Source: Paenibacillus oralis (GTDB lineage Bacteria; Bacillota; Bacilli; Paenibacillales; Paenibacillaceae). From it: DNA of 64,000 nucleotides. The notes below the pieces were generated by a model that did no database searches, was not told the DNA's origin, and saw only the letters and a list, made by a program, of their open reading frames with translations. Below are positions 16,780-25,272 of the stretch, piece after piece. Position 1 is the first letter of the stretch; the number at the start of each line of letters is the position of its first letter. The stretch lies in NCBI RefSeq assembly GCF_003863965.1, contig NZ_RRCN01000001.1, forward strand, positions 2,137,675 through 2,201,674, written 5' to 3'. The translations under genes and the position numbers were made by a program.

Positions 16780-17514
16780 TTAATAATCATCTTGTCCAGA
16801 AGCCCAGCTATCAATGTAATAGTCCACATAGTAATATCCGTCATCCTCTAAATAAGCCTTAATAAAGCCAATTTCAGTATATAAGGTGTAGTACTGAGTA
16901 ACGGCAAGACCCTTAATTGTATAATCACCCTTTAAGGTAGCTGTTTTAGTTTTATTTCCAGATAAAGATTGTTTTACGCTTACAGTAATGCCTATGGCAC
17001 CTTTAGTACCGCTGTAATCATATTGATAAATATCCATCTTGCTACCAATTTGATAGTACGCGGTCTGTTTCAGAGTTGCTATACCGCCAACTTCATATTT
17101 GAAATCAGTATTCCATTTCGTCCCTGACATGTCGTAGTCTCTCTCATAGCCCTGAGTAGAAATGGCGCCATTTTCCTCAATTACAGGTCTAGTTGTTGTA
17201 GTTACTTCAACGAAGCTATCATCATCCATTACAATTAGAGCAGAATCATTCGGTCCAAGTTTTACATTTTTTAGTTTTTCATTAACTTTATTTGAGTCAA
17301 AGGCATCTGTATTTTGAATGTACAGTTCACTCAATTCAGGATTATTTTCAATATAGTTTTCAATTAGTTTATCATTACCTTCAAGTTTAGCCTCAAGTAA
17401 TTCTGTTTTGAACTGTTCAAAATTTAAGTGTGCGGAATTTTCTGAGGCGAATACTGGAGACGAAATGGTTAAGGTTAGTACAGCAGACATTAAAGTGATT
17501 AATATCTTTTTCAA
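16780..17514 (-). CDS. Secreted protein of unknown function
   Basis: About 244 residues from TTG 17514, preceded by GGGAG. An N-terminal signal peptide (KKILITLMSAVLTLTISSPVFA) is followed by a helical acidic region (FEQFKTELLEAKLEGNDKLI). Then comes a beta-rich, Tyr- and Thr-rich C-terminal domain with alternating strands (IDIYQYDYSG-, YYTLYTEIGFIKAYL-, YYYVDYYIDSWASGQ). Base composition is AT-rich compared with the chromosome on either side, as for other cargo of this zone. Not recognised. It could be a surface-exposed or toxin-like factor. Confidence 0.6.
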   Translation of the reverse strand: MKKILITLMSAVLTLTISSPVFASENSAHLNFEQFKTELLEAKLEGNDKLIENYIENNPELSELYIQNTDAFDSNKVNEKLKNVKLGPNDSALIVMDDDSFVEVTTTTRPVIEENGAISTQGYERDYDMSGTKWNTDFKYEVGGIATLKQTAYYQIGSKMDIYQYDYSGTKGAIGITVSVKQSLSGNKTKTATLKGDYTIKGLAVTQYYTLYTEIGFIKAYLEDDGYYYVDYYIDSWASGQDDY

Positions 17515-17678
17515 ATCAACATCTCCCAAATATTATTTATACCAACAATATGGCCATAAATTGAAGGGTATGTCTATATAATATACTATTTAAGAAAAAT
17601 ATGGAAGTTTAATTTTACAATTAAATTATGTTTTGGTAAAATTATAATGAATTTGATTTGAGCAGGGAGGAATATATT

Positions 17679-17780
17679 TTGATTATATCTTCAATTTTAA
17701 CTATATTATTTGGAATATTGGTGTTTGTTTTAATCATTTCCCTAATACTAGTTTGTTGGAAATACATACTAAAAAAATAG
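17679..17780 (+). CDS. 33-residue hydrophobic peptide, candidate small membrane protein or type I toxin
   Basis: TTG start with GGGAGG 8 bases upstream. The product is one membrane helix (ISSILTILFGILVFVLIIS), then LILVCW and a basic tail KYILKK. The length and the basic end resemble small membrane toxins of Firmicutes, and equally other one-helix accessory proteins. A small imperfect hairpin (GCTC-g-AA...TTGAGC) begins at the stop codon. No partner RNA has been identified. Below the size usually annotated. Confidence 0.45.
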   Translation: MIISSILTILFGILVFVLIISLILVCWKYILKK

Positions 17781-17784
17781 CTCG

Positions 17785-18394
17785 AATACTTGACTTGAGC
17801 ATTTTGCACAAGGAAAACGAACCCAAGGCTTAATCAGATATGCTTTTTCATAAAGGTCGATCCTGAAGCAGTTATATGATGTGCCAGCGCTAGGAAGCTA
17901 AACAAGAAGCTTAACAATACAATTAGACAGAATGATGTTTGATTCAAAAAGGATGTTTTTGTTAATTGGGTAATGAATAAAGGTGATGCCATGATTTGTA
18001 CGAACGATCATTCATGATAAGGAGAACTGGATTAGTCGGTTTAAAACGGATCTGTTACTACGGAATCGTTTAAAAAGGCAACGGGATTAAGAAGCAGAAG
18101 AAAATGGGGTGGCAATACCGTTTTCAGCATGAGTTTATCATTTTACCGTTAAAGGAAGCAAGGTAAGAAGGGTTTCAACTTGAAGATGAGAAATTCCGAG
18201 GATTCCTGGGAATGTAAGGAGAAGCCTATTCAACTGATGAAGACCCTCTATTTGAAGTGAACGATGTTGGTCTCTAGCAGTTTGCCCATTTCAAATAAAA
18301 CAGGCACTTTCACGTGGTTTCTTAACGGTAACCAGTAAAGCGCCTTATTATGAAATCCGAGTGTTATTTAATCATTACTAATTAATTTTACACT
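17785..18394. other. Decayed coding region without an intact gene
   Basis: About 600 bases with many short open pieces in several frames and frequent stops. Plus-strand fragments such as FQHEFIILPLKEAR, QLEDEKFRGFLGM and EAYSTDEDPLFEVNDVGL look protein-like and lie nearly in register (18120-18290), suggesting one gene broken by several stops and shifts. I do not recognise it. Confidence 0.4.
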
Positions 18395-19822
18395 TTAATT
18401 ATCAGTCGGCGAACCAAGTTCCTGCAGATACTCATCTGCATTTTTTAGTAAATCTTCTTCAGAAGTTGATTTTAATTTAATTCCAATACTTCTCGCATAT
18501 CTCTCCATCAATTCACTTGTCAGATCAGTATTGAATCCAATTTCTTTTAATAAACAGCCCAATATCAAAATTTGAAGCTCTTTTTGTATTTCAAAGAGGT
18601 CAATTCCTTTTAAAGCTTTTTTCTCTAATTGTTTATCGTAATGGGTGTAATAATTTCGGGTTCTAACTACTTTAGAAATAAACTTATCTTTTTTATCTCC
18701 GAGATATTCCTCCAGTATAGGAAATTCTGCAAGAAGCTGTTGTAATCGAGATCTCAAAGAAATTTCATTACTGAAAATAAGTTTTTCTTTAAGCCAACTA
18801 AGATGCTCATTATTAACCAATTGCTCATAAATTGATCTTAATCGATTTTCATGTTCTTCCTTCGGCAAATCAAGACCATATCTCGTTCTTCTGTGAAAAA
18901 CCTCAAGAGAGTGTATTAAATTCAAAAATTTTTTTTCAATTAATAATTTTGGTTCATATACTATTCCTAGAAATAGGCCATATACAGGTCTTAATAAATC
19001 TGCTTTGGTTAACCATGTTGAAATTAGTTTTGGAAACTGTTCCTTTATTTGTGGGTATGTAAACAACATATCAAACCAGCTAATTTCCTTATCATCTTTA
19101 CTTGCTAATTTATAATAAATTTGAATCCGTGCGTCATCTTTAGTCGTCCCATATATCTTTTTTGGATATGCTATTTTTCTTTTTGTTATCATTGCAAATG
19201 AAAGAAAATTTTCAATATCGTAACTAATCGAAAGAGAGGCATCTAATTTCATTGATTCTGATTCGATTAAAAAGTAAGTTTCTTGTGTTATTGCAGCTTC
19301 TTTTTGTACATGTTCTAATCGAGGTAACGATGCGCTGAAACAAATAGAAAGATTATATTCTGATGTTTTGTAAAGTTCTATTGGCTTAGGCAATGTATAG
19401 TCAACAGAAAATTTTTTATCAGAAAAATTCTTACTAAATTGAAATCCGTGAATCATAATCCAATCACTCAAATTTGAATATTCTATTTTTAGTGAATGAA
19501 GGATAACCTCTTCTTTTGTGCAATACTGCCCACCTTCAACAATAAAATTAACAATGTATGAACAGTTAGAAGTTGAGGTTTGAAAAGATGGAAAGCTCTT
19601 TACTAGGCAATCAAAAAGTGTAACTAATGTTCCATCACTAAGTTCACCATGAATCACAGAATAATTAAAAACTCTTTTTAGAGTTTGATCAAAAACTCCA
19701 TCTATTTCTAAAAAGCCTCCGTCTTCTTGGGAAAAAGATAAACTTCCCTTTAATTTTTGGTCTGGTGTATCAGACATGAAAAAGACACCACGTTGTTTTG
19801 GTAAAATATCCATGATCCCCAT
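18395..19822 (-). CDS. ApeA-like HEPN-domain anti-phage (abortive infection) protein
   Basis: Up to 475 residues (ATG 19822, or ATG 19813, which is better spaced from the G-rich RBS). The N-terminal half is beta-rich, as in the ApeA N-terminal domain (GSLSFSQEDGGFLEIDG, YSVIHGELSDGTLVTLFDC). The C-terminal half is helical with the HEPN RNase signature R-x4-H as RNYYTH (about residue 396). ApeA-type proteins protect populations by cleaving RNA on infection; that is family knowledge. The position in an AT-rich zone, next to a decayed nuclease and a toxin-antitoxin pair, supports a defence role. It is monocistronic with an apparent promoter region at 19823-19860. Confidence 0.8.
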   Translation of the reverse strand: MGIMDILPKQRGVFFMSDTPDQKLKGSLSFSQEDGGFLEIDGVFDQTLKRVFNYSVIHGELSDGTLVTLFDCLVKSFPSFQTSTSNCSYIVNFIVEGGQYCTKEEVILHSLKIEYSNLSDWIMIHGFQFSKNFSDKKFSVDYTLPKPIELYKTSEYNLSICFSASLPRLEHVQKEAAITQETYFLIESESMKLDASLSISYDIENFLSFAMITKRKIAYPKKIYGTTKDDARIQIYYKLASKDDKEISWFDMLFTYPQIKEQFPKLISTWLTKADLLRPVYGLFLGIVYEPKLLIEKKFLNLIHSLEVFHRRTRYGLDLPKEEHENRLRSIYEQLVNNEHLSWLKEKLIFSNEISLRSRLQQLLAEFPILEEYLGDKKDKFISKVVRTRNYYTHYDKQLEKKALKGIDLFEIQKELQILILGCLLKEIGFNTDLTSELMERYARSIGIKLKSTSEEDLLKNADEYLQELGSPTDN

Positions 19823-19857
19823 CCCCTTTTATAAACTTTTTATACCTACGTTTTGTA

Positions 19858-20225
19858 CCTTAACGAGCCACAAAATAACCCGCGCTTTAGTGTAACTAAA
19901 TACAACCTTGCTCGTATAGGCTTGCTGAATAGCTCCATAGCCAATATTCTTCAGCCCAGACGTTTGAAGAACTGCTCGCGATATCGCTCGAACTTCGTAC
20001 CGCTCATCTTATCAATCTCGTGGATGTTGTTTTTTTAGCTTTTTTGTGGGTATTAGATGCGAGGGCCGATACTTACTGCAAGTACGACGATGATAAAAAC
20101 CAGAAGGGAATTTAGCCATGCACTTCCAAGATAAGTCCCGTACTTGGTTGAAGGTGATGTTGAATGTAAGGTACAAAAGAAAAGCCAACTAAAGGTTATA
20201 TTGCGAGTTCGACAAATGAAAGTTC
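19858..20225 (-). pseudogene. Remnant of a membrane-anchored Mrr-like restriction endonuclease
   Basis: On the minus strand, fragments line up in the order expected for a two-helix membrane-anchored restriction-endonuclease family. First a helix pair region ending GSAWLNSLLVFIIVVLAVSI (about 20125-20065), then EIDKMSGTKFERY and EQFFKRLG (about 20015-19965), the usual start of the Mrr-like nuclease fold, then AIQQAYTSKVV and TKARVILW (about 19935-19870). Stops and frame changes separate the pieces, and the catalytic D-ExK core is deleted. A decayed defence gene next to ApeA. Confidence 0.55.
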
Positions 20226-20524
20226 TTTCTTACGTTTTTGCCAAAATCCTTACCTCGATTCAACTGGAATATGCTAGGATGCTATGTAGGTAATTATAAC
20301 TAGTTCTTCATAATAGGGGAAGACATATTCAGTGATTGATTAGTAAAGAGAAGTTGGTAATGTTGCTGTTAATGCTATTGGAAAGACAAAATAGAAGGGG
20401 GAATCGTAAGAAATTTAGGTACAAGAAACACAAGCCGAAGTAAGGGCTATTATGAAACATAGGAATATATATTGAATGAAAAATTTTGACATGCTGCATA
20501 ATGCGAAAAGGGGGAGCGATCACG
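20226..20524. other. Intergenic, AT-rich, no gene seen
   Basis: Short open pieces in every frame but none with an RBS. The RBS of the next gene (AAGGGGGAG) lies at its right end. Confidence 0.4.
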
Positions 20525-20953
20525 TTGGAAGAAGGATTATCGAATGTAATCTCAGGCGCGATAGGTGCAATTGCAGGACTAGCAGGTGGATTTACAACTA
20601 CATGGTTTCAGGCAAGAATAGCAACAAGAAAAGAAACCATTGAGAAGAAATTCCAAGTTTACAATAAGATTCTTGAGCAAGATGGTGCTTCATGTGTCTT
20701 ACAGTTAGTAGATGTTGAATTTCAGATGGATATAGCAGAATATATCCAAAAGGTTAGACCGCATTTATTCGCTGGATTTCATTTGCTAAATTCGGATATG
20801 CGGAATCGAGTATTGGAAATTGATAAACTTATTGAACTTATGAATAATATCGAAGATATGGATGAAGCTATGTTAAAGGAATGTGCCTTAAATTATGCTA
20901 GAGTCATTCAACTAGTAAAAGATTCGTATGTAGAACAGTTTGGAGAAAAGTAA
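20525..20953 (+). CDS. Small membrane-anchored protein of unknown function
   Basis: 142 residues from TTG 20525, with AAGGGGGAG 8 bases upstream. An N-terminal glycine-rich hydrophobic segment (ISGAIGAIAGLAGGFTTTW) is followed by a basic stretch (QARIATRKETIEKKFQ) and helical cytosolic remainder. The layout, one short membrane anchor plus a helix bundle, is common among uncharacterised cargo proteins of Firmicute islands. The 3' neighbours appear broken. No function assigned. Confidence 0.55.
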   Translation: MEEGLSNVISGAIGAIAGLAGGFTTTWFQARIATRKETIEKKFQVYNKILEQDGASCVLQLVDVEFQMDIAEYIQKVRPHLFAGFHLLNSDMRNRVLEIDKLIELMNNIEDMDEAMLKECALNYARVIQLVKDSYVEQFGEK

Positions 20954-20983
20954 CAAATTAATTGACCATTCCTTATCGAAGCA

Positions 20984-21381
20984 ATGAAGGAAGCAGATAT
21001 GAAAGCAATTCCTTCCTATAGATATGTAAGTGAGTATGAGGAAGCCCAAAATTATGAGAGTGATAAGGTGAAGCATTCTATTTTTGGCTTTTGTAAGTAT
21101 TTATTGAACAGAGGAGAGAACAAGGATGATTTTTCTTTGAATCTAGCTACTGAACGGATTAAACACCCAAAACAAAGGAATATTTTCGTGAAGTTATGAT
21201 TTCTTATGCAGTCGGTAATTATAGATCCGCTGTATTTTCCCTTTACGCAGTTGTAATTTCTGGCCTTGTTTTTAAGCTAAAGGTTCAGGTTGAGCGTGAG
21301 GGTGATCCTAGGGCTGCTAAAATACTTCATGTGTGGAAAAAGAAAAGCAAAGAGACATCACTTCGTCTAAATAGGAAATGA
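20984..21381 (+). pseudogene. Probable broken gene (two overlapping frames)
   Basis: Two short frames overlap by ATGA at 21196: 20984-21199 (ends RNIFVKL) and 21196-21381 (YAVGNYRSAVFSLYAVVISG-, then EREGDPRAAKIL). The second resembles the helical segment GNYRSAVxxLYxVV of a widespread uncharacterised Firmicute protein, but it lacks both ends. I read this as one gene split by a shift and truncated. Neither part has a good RBS. Confidence 0.35.
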
Positions 21382-21428
21382 TGCTTGTTGAAAAGATTTT
21401 TGGTGAAACTAAACAGGATAAATAAGTT

Positions 21429-21455
21429 AAGGTACCGAGAGAGGTACCTTTTTTT
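21429..21455. terminator. Bidirectional terminator
   Basis: AAGGTACC and GGTACCTT with TTTTT on the plus strand, placed between convergent genes. Confidence 0.8.
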
Positions 21456-21466
21456 CATATATTAGC

Positions 21467-21661
21467 TTAACCATTTGCAGAATCAATAAACTTTGCATTT
21501 TTGAGAGCATATTCCAATACCATGTTTATAATTTCGTTGCGGGAGCGATTACTCTTTCGAGCAAGCTCATCCAGCTGTTCTTGCAGGATTTTTTCAATAC
21601 GGATAGACATTGTTACAGTCTTGTCTTCTCTTGGGGTTATGATAAATTTGTCATTACTCAC
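21467..21661 (-). CDS. Ribbon-helix-helix (CopG/Arc-like) DNA-binding protein
   Basis: About 64 residues from GTG 21661 behind GAGGTGAT. The pattern TVTMSIRIEKILQEQLDELA then RSRNEIINMVLEYALK is a ribbon-helix-helix fold: a strand with alternating polar side chains that reads the operator, then two helices. Such proteins repress their own promoters, often as antitoxins or plasmid regulators. No toxin gene is attached on this strand. Probably an orphan regulator left from a mobile element. Confidence 0.75.
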   Translation of the reverse strand: MSNDKFIITPREDKTVTMSIRIEKILQEQLDELARKSNRSRNEIINMVLEYALKNAKFIDSANG

Positions 21662-21670
21662 AGGAATCAC

Positions 21671-22187
21671 CTCACGTATTAGAATGTATGGTCAGAGTTC
21701 AATTTGGGAGGGCTAATTGGTGAAAGAGAATCAGATTGATATCCTTATACTGATCTGAGTTTAAATATGTTATTACCGAATCCTTTGAGCAGTCCTTGAA
21801 CTTGAGTCAGTATATTTCGTAAAGGAAAGCCGCAATCATAGAGATTGCTGTTGGCAGGATTCCGGGTAAGGCAGTATTTTAGTCTCTTCTGTGGTGGCTG
21901 CTTTTTCTATTACCGCATGAGCCGCCAGCAACTTCTGCTCTAAGTTCGGCTTTTGCTGCAATCAATCGTATATAGAGGTTCCTTTCTTCTGGCAGCGAAT
22001 ACCACCTTTGCGCCGTTTTGGGCCAAAAATTTCGGTATAGCTTCTTCTATCCCGCTGGAGGCTCCACCTCTTGAATCCGGAGAGAAAGAATGTTTTGTAT
22101 TTTGCTTGAATTTGGTACCACATGGTTACCCTATCGATCCAATCGCTTCTAAAGAACATGCCTTGAGGTGTGCCTTTCACCGTCATT
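21671..22187. other. Gene-poor stretch with decayed fragments
   Basis: No intact gene with RBS. It contains a 58-base fragment repeated at 25273 (see repeat). On the minus strand nearby frames run through as short broken pieces (for example LEQKLLAAHAVIEKAA). The region ends at a strong terminator at 22188. Confidence 0.4.
21882..21939 (-). repeat. 58-base duplicated gene fragment, copy 1
   Basis: Differs from 25273-25330 at 5 of 58 positions. Read on the minus strand, the copies encode QKLLAAHAVIEKAATTEET and QKLLAAQPVIEKAAITEET. Two of the changes are silent, so both derive from related coding genes that have otherwise been lost. Confidence 0.6.
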
Positions 22188-22222
22188 AGTCAGCAGCCGT
22201 TAATTTGGCTGCTGACTTTTTT
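22188..22222 (+). terminator. Terminator
   Basis: AGTCAGCAGCC and GGCTGCTGACT with TTTTTT. No clear intact upstream gene, so it probably belonged to a lost one. Confidence 0.85.
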
Positions 22223-22276
22223 CTTGTGTTATAATAATGTACGACAGCAATATCAAATTTGAAGGAGGTTCTTGAA

Positions 22277-22474
22277 ATGGCAGTGAATCGAGAACAGCTT
22301 CAAGACATACTAAAAAGAGCCAATCAAAGTGCTCGTCAAAAGGCCAAGCAATCCGGAGCATCCCTTTACTATATAAAAAATAACAAACGTATTCGCGAAG
22401 ATGCGAAAGGTAATAAATTTGAGGTTTTTTTTGATTCCACCGGAAAGCGGATGGAGCGGGAATATTTTGAGTAA
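22277..22474 (+). CDS. Small partner protein (putative antitoxin) of the zeta-like kinase
   Basis: 65 residues from ATG 22277 behind AAGGAGG. Basic helical N-terminal half (REQLQDILKRANQSARQKAK) and a C-terminal half that reads SLYYIKNNKRIREDAKGNKF. Its last 8 bases overlap the start of the kinase gene, a tight coupling typical of toxin-antitoxin pairs. It is not similar to the classical epsilon antitoxin, so the antitoxin role is inferred from position and size. Confidence 0.6.
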   Translation: MAVNREQLQDILKRANQSARQKAKQSGASLYYIKNNKRIREDAKGNKFEVFFDSTGKRMEREYFE

Positions 22475-23048
22475 TAATAAACCTGTCATGACGGTGTTTG
22501 CCGGAACCAACGGTGCTGGTAAAAGTACGCTCAGCTCACAAATGCGAGACTGGATCGGAGAGATTGTTGATCCTGATCGAATTGCATTACGACTTAATCC
22601 TGAAAATCCGCGTAGTGCGGATTTGTCTGCAGGTAAGGAAGCGATCAAAAGGATTCGAACCTTGATTAATTTCAATAATAGTTTCGCGGTGGAAACGACG
22701 TTGTCGGGAACATTTTTCTTAAGGCATATGCAGTTGGCCAAGGAAAAAGGTTATGAGATAGTGATGTACTATATCGGTCTTCAGGATGTACAAATGCATA
22801 TTGATCGCGTGGCATCTCGGGTAGAGCAGGGAGGTCATTGGATTGCAGAAGAGGATATCCGTTGGCGATATGGACAATCATTGCAGAATTTAGAACCTGC
22901 CGTTGGTATAGCGAACCAACTCATTATCATTGATAATACTTATGAGCCTACGATTATTGCAGAAATTCAACGAAATCAATTGATTTACAAGTTAGAGCAG
23001 GTACCAAATTGGTCGAAAAGTGTACTCGATCTATTTAAATTTGGGTGA
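22467..23048 (+). CDS. Zeta-toxin-like P-loop kinase
   Basis: 193 residues from TTG 22467, which has GGAGCGGG upstream inside the partner gene. Walker A is FAGTNGAGKST (about residues 11-21), followed by NPENPRSADLSAGKEAIKRI, ETTLSG and HIDRVASRVEQGGH, the order seen in the zeta/UDP-GlcNAc kinase-like family. Zeta toxins phosphorylate UDP-N-acetylglucosamine and block wall synthesis; whether this one does is unknown. The stop codon TGA lies inside an ssrA relic (GGGTGA at 23043-23048), so the gene end was created or preserved at an integration junction. Confidence 0.75.
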   Translation: MSNNKPVMTVFAGTNGAGKSTLSSQMRDWIGEIVDPDRIALRLNPENPRSADLSAGKEAIKRIRTLINFNNSFAVETTLSGTFFLRHMQLAKEKGYEIVMYYIGLQDVQMHIDRVASRVEQGGHWIAEEDIRWRYGQSLQNLEPAVGIANQLIIIDNTYEPTIIAEIQRNQLIYKLEQVPNWSKSVLDLFKFG

Positions 23049-23126
23049 CATCAAAACTGTCACTACACCCGTAGGAGCCTGTGTGGCGTTGCCTTCAGGA
23101 CAGGGGGGCGACTCCCCTCGCCTCCA
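23043..23126 (+). repeat. ssrA 3'-end relic 3 (84 bases, nearly complete)
   Basis: Matches ssrA 6470-6553 from GGGTGACATCAAAACTG to CTCGCCTCCA with a few changes (GTAGGAGCCTGTG, an inserted A, and GGGGGGCGACTCCCC for the T arm). It is the best preserved attachment-site-like copy and marks the right limit of the zone of relics. Confidence 0.92.
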
Positions 23127-23132
23127 CAATGT

Positions 23133-23165
23133 AAATCCACAACCGCATGGGGTTGTGGATTTTTG
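23133..23165 (+). terminator. Terminator after ssrA relic 3
   Basis: AAATCCACAACC and GGTTGTGGATTTTT. The same arms occur at 32042-32075. Confidence 0.85.
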
Positions 23166-23230
23166 CTGTGGGAGAACAGAAAACAAGCCAGATGACCTCG
23201 ACGAATGTGGAGATACAGGCCGCGTGTGAC

Positions 23231-24220
23231 TCAATCTATTCTTATTCCAATATTACCGAATTGCTCCCCCTGTTGCATTCGCTGAAAGGCGCGAAAGGTG
23301 TCTTGTAAGGGATACACACTATCAATGATAGGGCGTATCGAGTGAAGTTCCATAAATTGCAGCATAGCCATAAACTCTTCGCTGCTGCCCATTGAGGTGC
23401 CGATGATACTGATTTGGGGGTAAAATATGGATCGTACCGCTAATTCCATTCGGTCACCTGAGCTTGCGCCAAACGTGACGATCCGGCCATTCGGCTTAAT
23501 GATATCAAAGTACTGTTGGAACGTAGCCGGCCCGATGCTGTCCAGGATGAGATCCACTTTTTCTCCTTTCATACTTTCTTTGCAATCACTATGACTGTCA
23601 AAGGCATGATCTGCCCCATGTGCAAGAGCGGCTTGCCTTTTTGTTTGACTGCGCGATGTGACACTGACTCGTGCACCCGCCGCTGAAGCCATAAGCATGG
23701 CATAGGTTGCCACACCGCCACCAATGCCTGGAATAAGGATATGTTCGCCTCGCTGTAAGCGGCCTCTCGTGAACAAAGCCCGATAGGCCGTCAAGGCAGA
23801 CAAGGGCAACACTCCAGCTTCTTCCCAAGACAAGTAAGCTGGTTTGCTGACGGCATTTTGTTCAGGGATGATGATGGACTCGGCGAGTGTACCATTCGAA
23901 GGACCGCCTACTATAGCTGGAATGGTCGGGACATTGCGGGTGAATTCCCATCCGATACACGGATTAATGATTACATCGGAACCTACTGTAAGGTTCGTTA
24001 CGCCTTCGCCTACCGCTTCAATTCTTCCCGCGCCGTCAGAACCCATAATCAGGGGAGCATCCTCATTTGTTCGATCGGCCATGAGAAATAAGTCTCGATG
24101 ATTCAACCCTGCAGTTTTCAGCTTTACTTTTACTTCACCGCAGCCTGGCTGTTTGTCAATAACATCTTCATATGTCAAGCTCTTTAAGCCGTTCATTCCA
24201 GCATGTACGATTGCTTTCAT
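23231..24220 (-). CDS. Zinc-independent quinone-oxidoreductase-like MDR family dehydrogenase
   Basis: 329 residues from ATG 24220 (RBS CTGGAGGA). GroES-like N-terminal domain with [10 protein letters not shown] and [15 protein letters not shown], then a Rossmann domain with [19 protein letters not shown] (about residues 155-173) for NAD(P)H. The structural-zinc cysteines of classical alcohol dehydrogenases are absent, as in quinone oxidoreductases and YhdH-like enzymes. Divergent from a LysR regulator with 133 bases between them, which probably controls it. The right border of the ssrA-relic zone lies just downstream of its stop codon. Confidence 0.85.
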   Translation of the reverse strand: MKAIVHAGMNGLKSLTYEDVIDKQPGCGEVKVKLKTAGLNHRDLFLMADRTNEDAPLIMGSDGAGRIEAVGEGVTNLTVGSDVIINPCIGWEFTRNVPTIPAIVGGPSNGTLAESIIIPEQNAVSKPAYLSWEEAGVLPLSALTAYRALFTRGRLQRGEHILIPGIGGGVATYAMLMASAAGARVSVTSRSQTKRQAALAHGADHAFDSHSDCKESMKGEKVDLILDSIGPATFQQYFDIIKPNGRIVTFGASSGDRMELAVRSIFYPQISIIGTSMGSSEEFMAMLQFMELHSIRPIIDSVYPLQDTFRAFQRMQQGEQFGNIGIRID

Positions 24221-24353
24221 CCTAAATCCTCCAGTCATTCGTATTTTGATGAATCTATATATTTTGAATTGTACAGAGTGGGAATCATACAGTAAAATGA
24301 ACAAAATCGAATGTGAGTATCAAAACTGATCATACCAAGCAGGTGATATAGAA
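24221..24353. promoter_or_regulatory. Divergent promoter region between oxidoreductase and LysR genes
   Basis: AT-rich 133 bases. It contains ATTC-N10-GAAT (24237-24254), a T-N11-A dyad of the kind bound by LysR proteins. This is suggestive only. Confidence 0.3.
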
Positions 24354-25211
24354 ATGGAAAGCGGAGACTTGAGAATATTTCAAGCTGTAGCTCGAGAGGG
24401 GAGCATAACCAAGGCTGCGCAAATGTTGAACTACGTACAGTCTAATGTGACGAATCGTATTCAGTACCTCGAGGCTCAGCTGAGAATCCCTCTTTTTCGG
24501 CGATCCAATCGAGGGATGACGCTAACTCCGGCTGGCGAGAATTTACTGGGATATGCGGATAAAATACTGACTCTGCTGGACGAAGCTGTGAAAACTACAC
24601 AATACTCCGACCATCCTGCAGGGCCTCTTCGGATAGGTTCTATTGAAACGACTGCGGCCATTCATCTTACCCCTCTATTGGCCGAATATCGATTACAATA
24701 CCCGGATGTGAATTTATCGCTCACTACGGGGGTTACACATGCTCTCGTGCAAAAAGTGTTGAATTACGAGCTTGATGGAGCGTTTGTCTATGGTCCGGTT
24801 GACGATCCGGATATAGAACATGCAGCGGCCTTCGAAGAGGAGTTGGTGCTGATCTCGGAGCCGGGAAAAAGCGACATGCACGAGTTGCTTTCGAAGCCGA
24901 TGTTGTTTTTCGATGTTGGTTGTACGCATCGGGCAAAAGCAGAGAGCTTTCTGAGAGGGACTGGCCTGACCACCTATCAGATTATGGAGTTTGGAACATT
25001 AGCAGTTATTCTGGATGGGGTTTCCGCTGGGCTCGGCGTGTCTATGTTGCCACGATCGTCGATTGCTAAAGCGGAAGAGGCAGGCAAAATCGCTTTCCAC
25101 AGTTTACCTGAAGAGTACCGAAATTTGGAGGTATGGTTTGTGTATAGACATGGCTCAATATACTCTAGTGCGTTGTCAAGATTAATACAATTTATTGAAA
25201 CGAAGCAGTAA
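24354..25211 (+). CDS. LysR family transcriptional regulator
   Basis: 285 residues. N-terminal winged HTH (LRIFQAVAREGSITKAAQML, then VQSNVTNRIQYLEAQLRIPL), linker helix and a periplasmic-binding-protein-like effector domain from about residue 90 (PLRIGSIETTAAIHLTPLL; GLGVSMLPRS near 230). The gene is divergent from the oxidoreductase, the usual arrangement for a LysR activator and its target. The sequence of the effector pocket does not reveal the inducer. Confidence 0.9.
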   Translation: MESGDLRIFQAVAREGSITKAAQMLNYVQSNVTNRIQYLEAQLRIPLFRRSNRGMTLTPAGENLLGYADKILTLLDEAVKTTQYSDHPAGPLRIGSIETTAAIHLTPLLAEYRLQYPDVNLSLTTGVTHALVQKVLNYELDGAFVYGPVDDPDIEHAAAFEEELVLISEPGKSDMHELLSKPMLFFDVGCTHRAKAESFLRGTGLTTYQIMEFGTLAVILDGVSAGLGVSMLPRSSIAKAEEAGKIAFHSLPEEYRNLEVWFVYRHGSIYSSALSRLIQFIETKQ

Positions 25212-25272
25212 TAGTTAACCCACAACGATCAATAGCACCTAGTGTACCAATTGAGAAAGCAGCTGTCGCAGA

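Noticed and set aside
19853..20038. 61-residue plus-strand frame
   Set aside because: It overlaps, on the opposite strand, fragments that match the Mrr-like nuclease; no RBS.
21953..22189. 78-residue plus-strand frame and its minus-strand shadow
   Set aside because: Neither has an RBS or recognisable fold; both cross a decayed region ending at a terminator.
23043..23126. Second tmRNA gene
   Set aside because: Only the 3' 84 bases are present; the 5' acceptor strand and tag frame are absent, so it is a relic.
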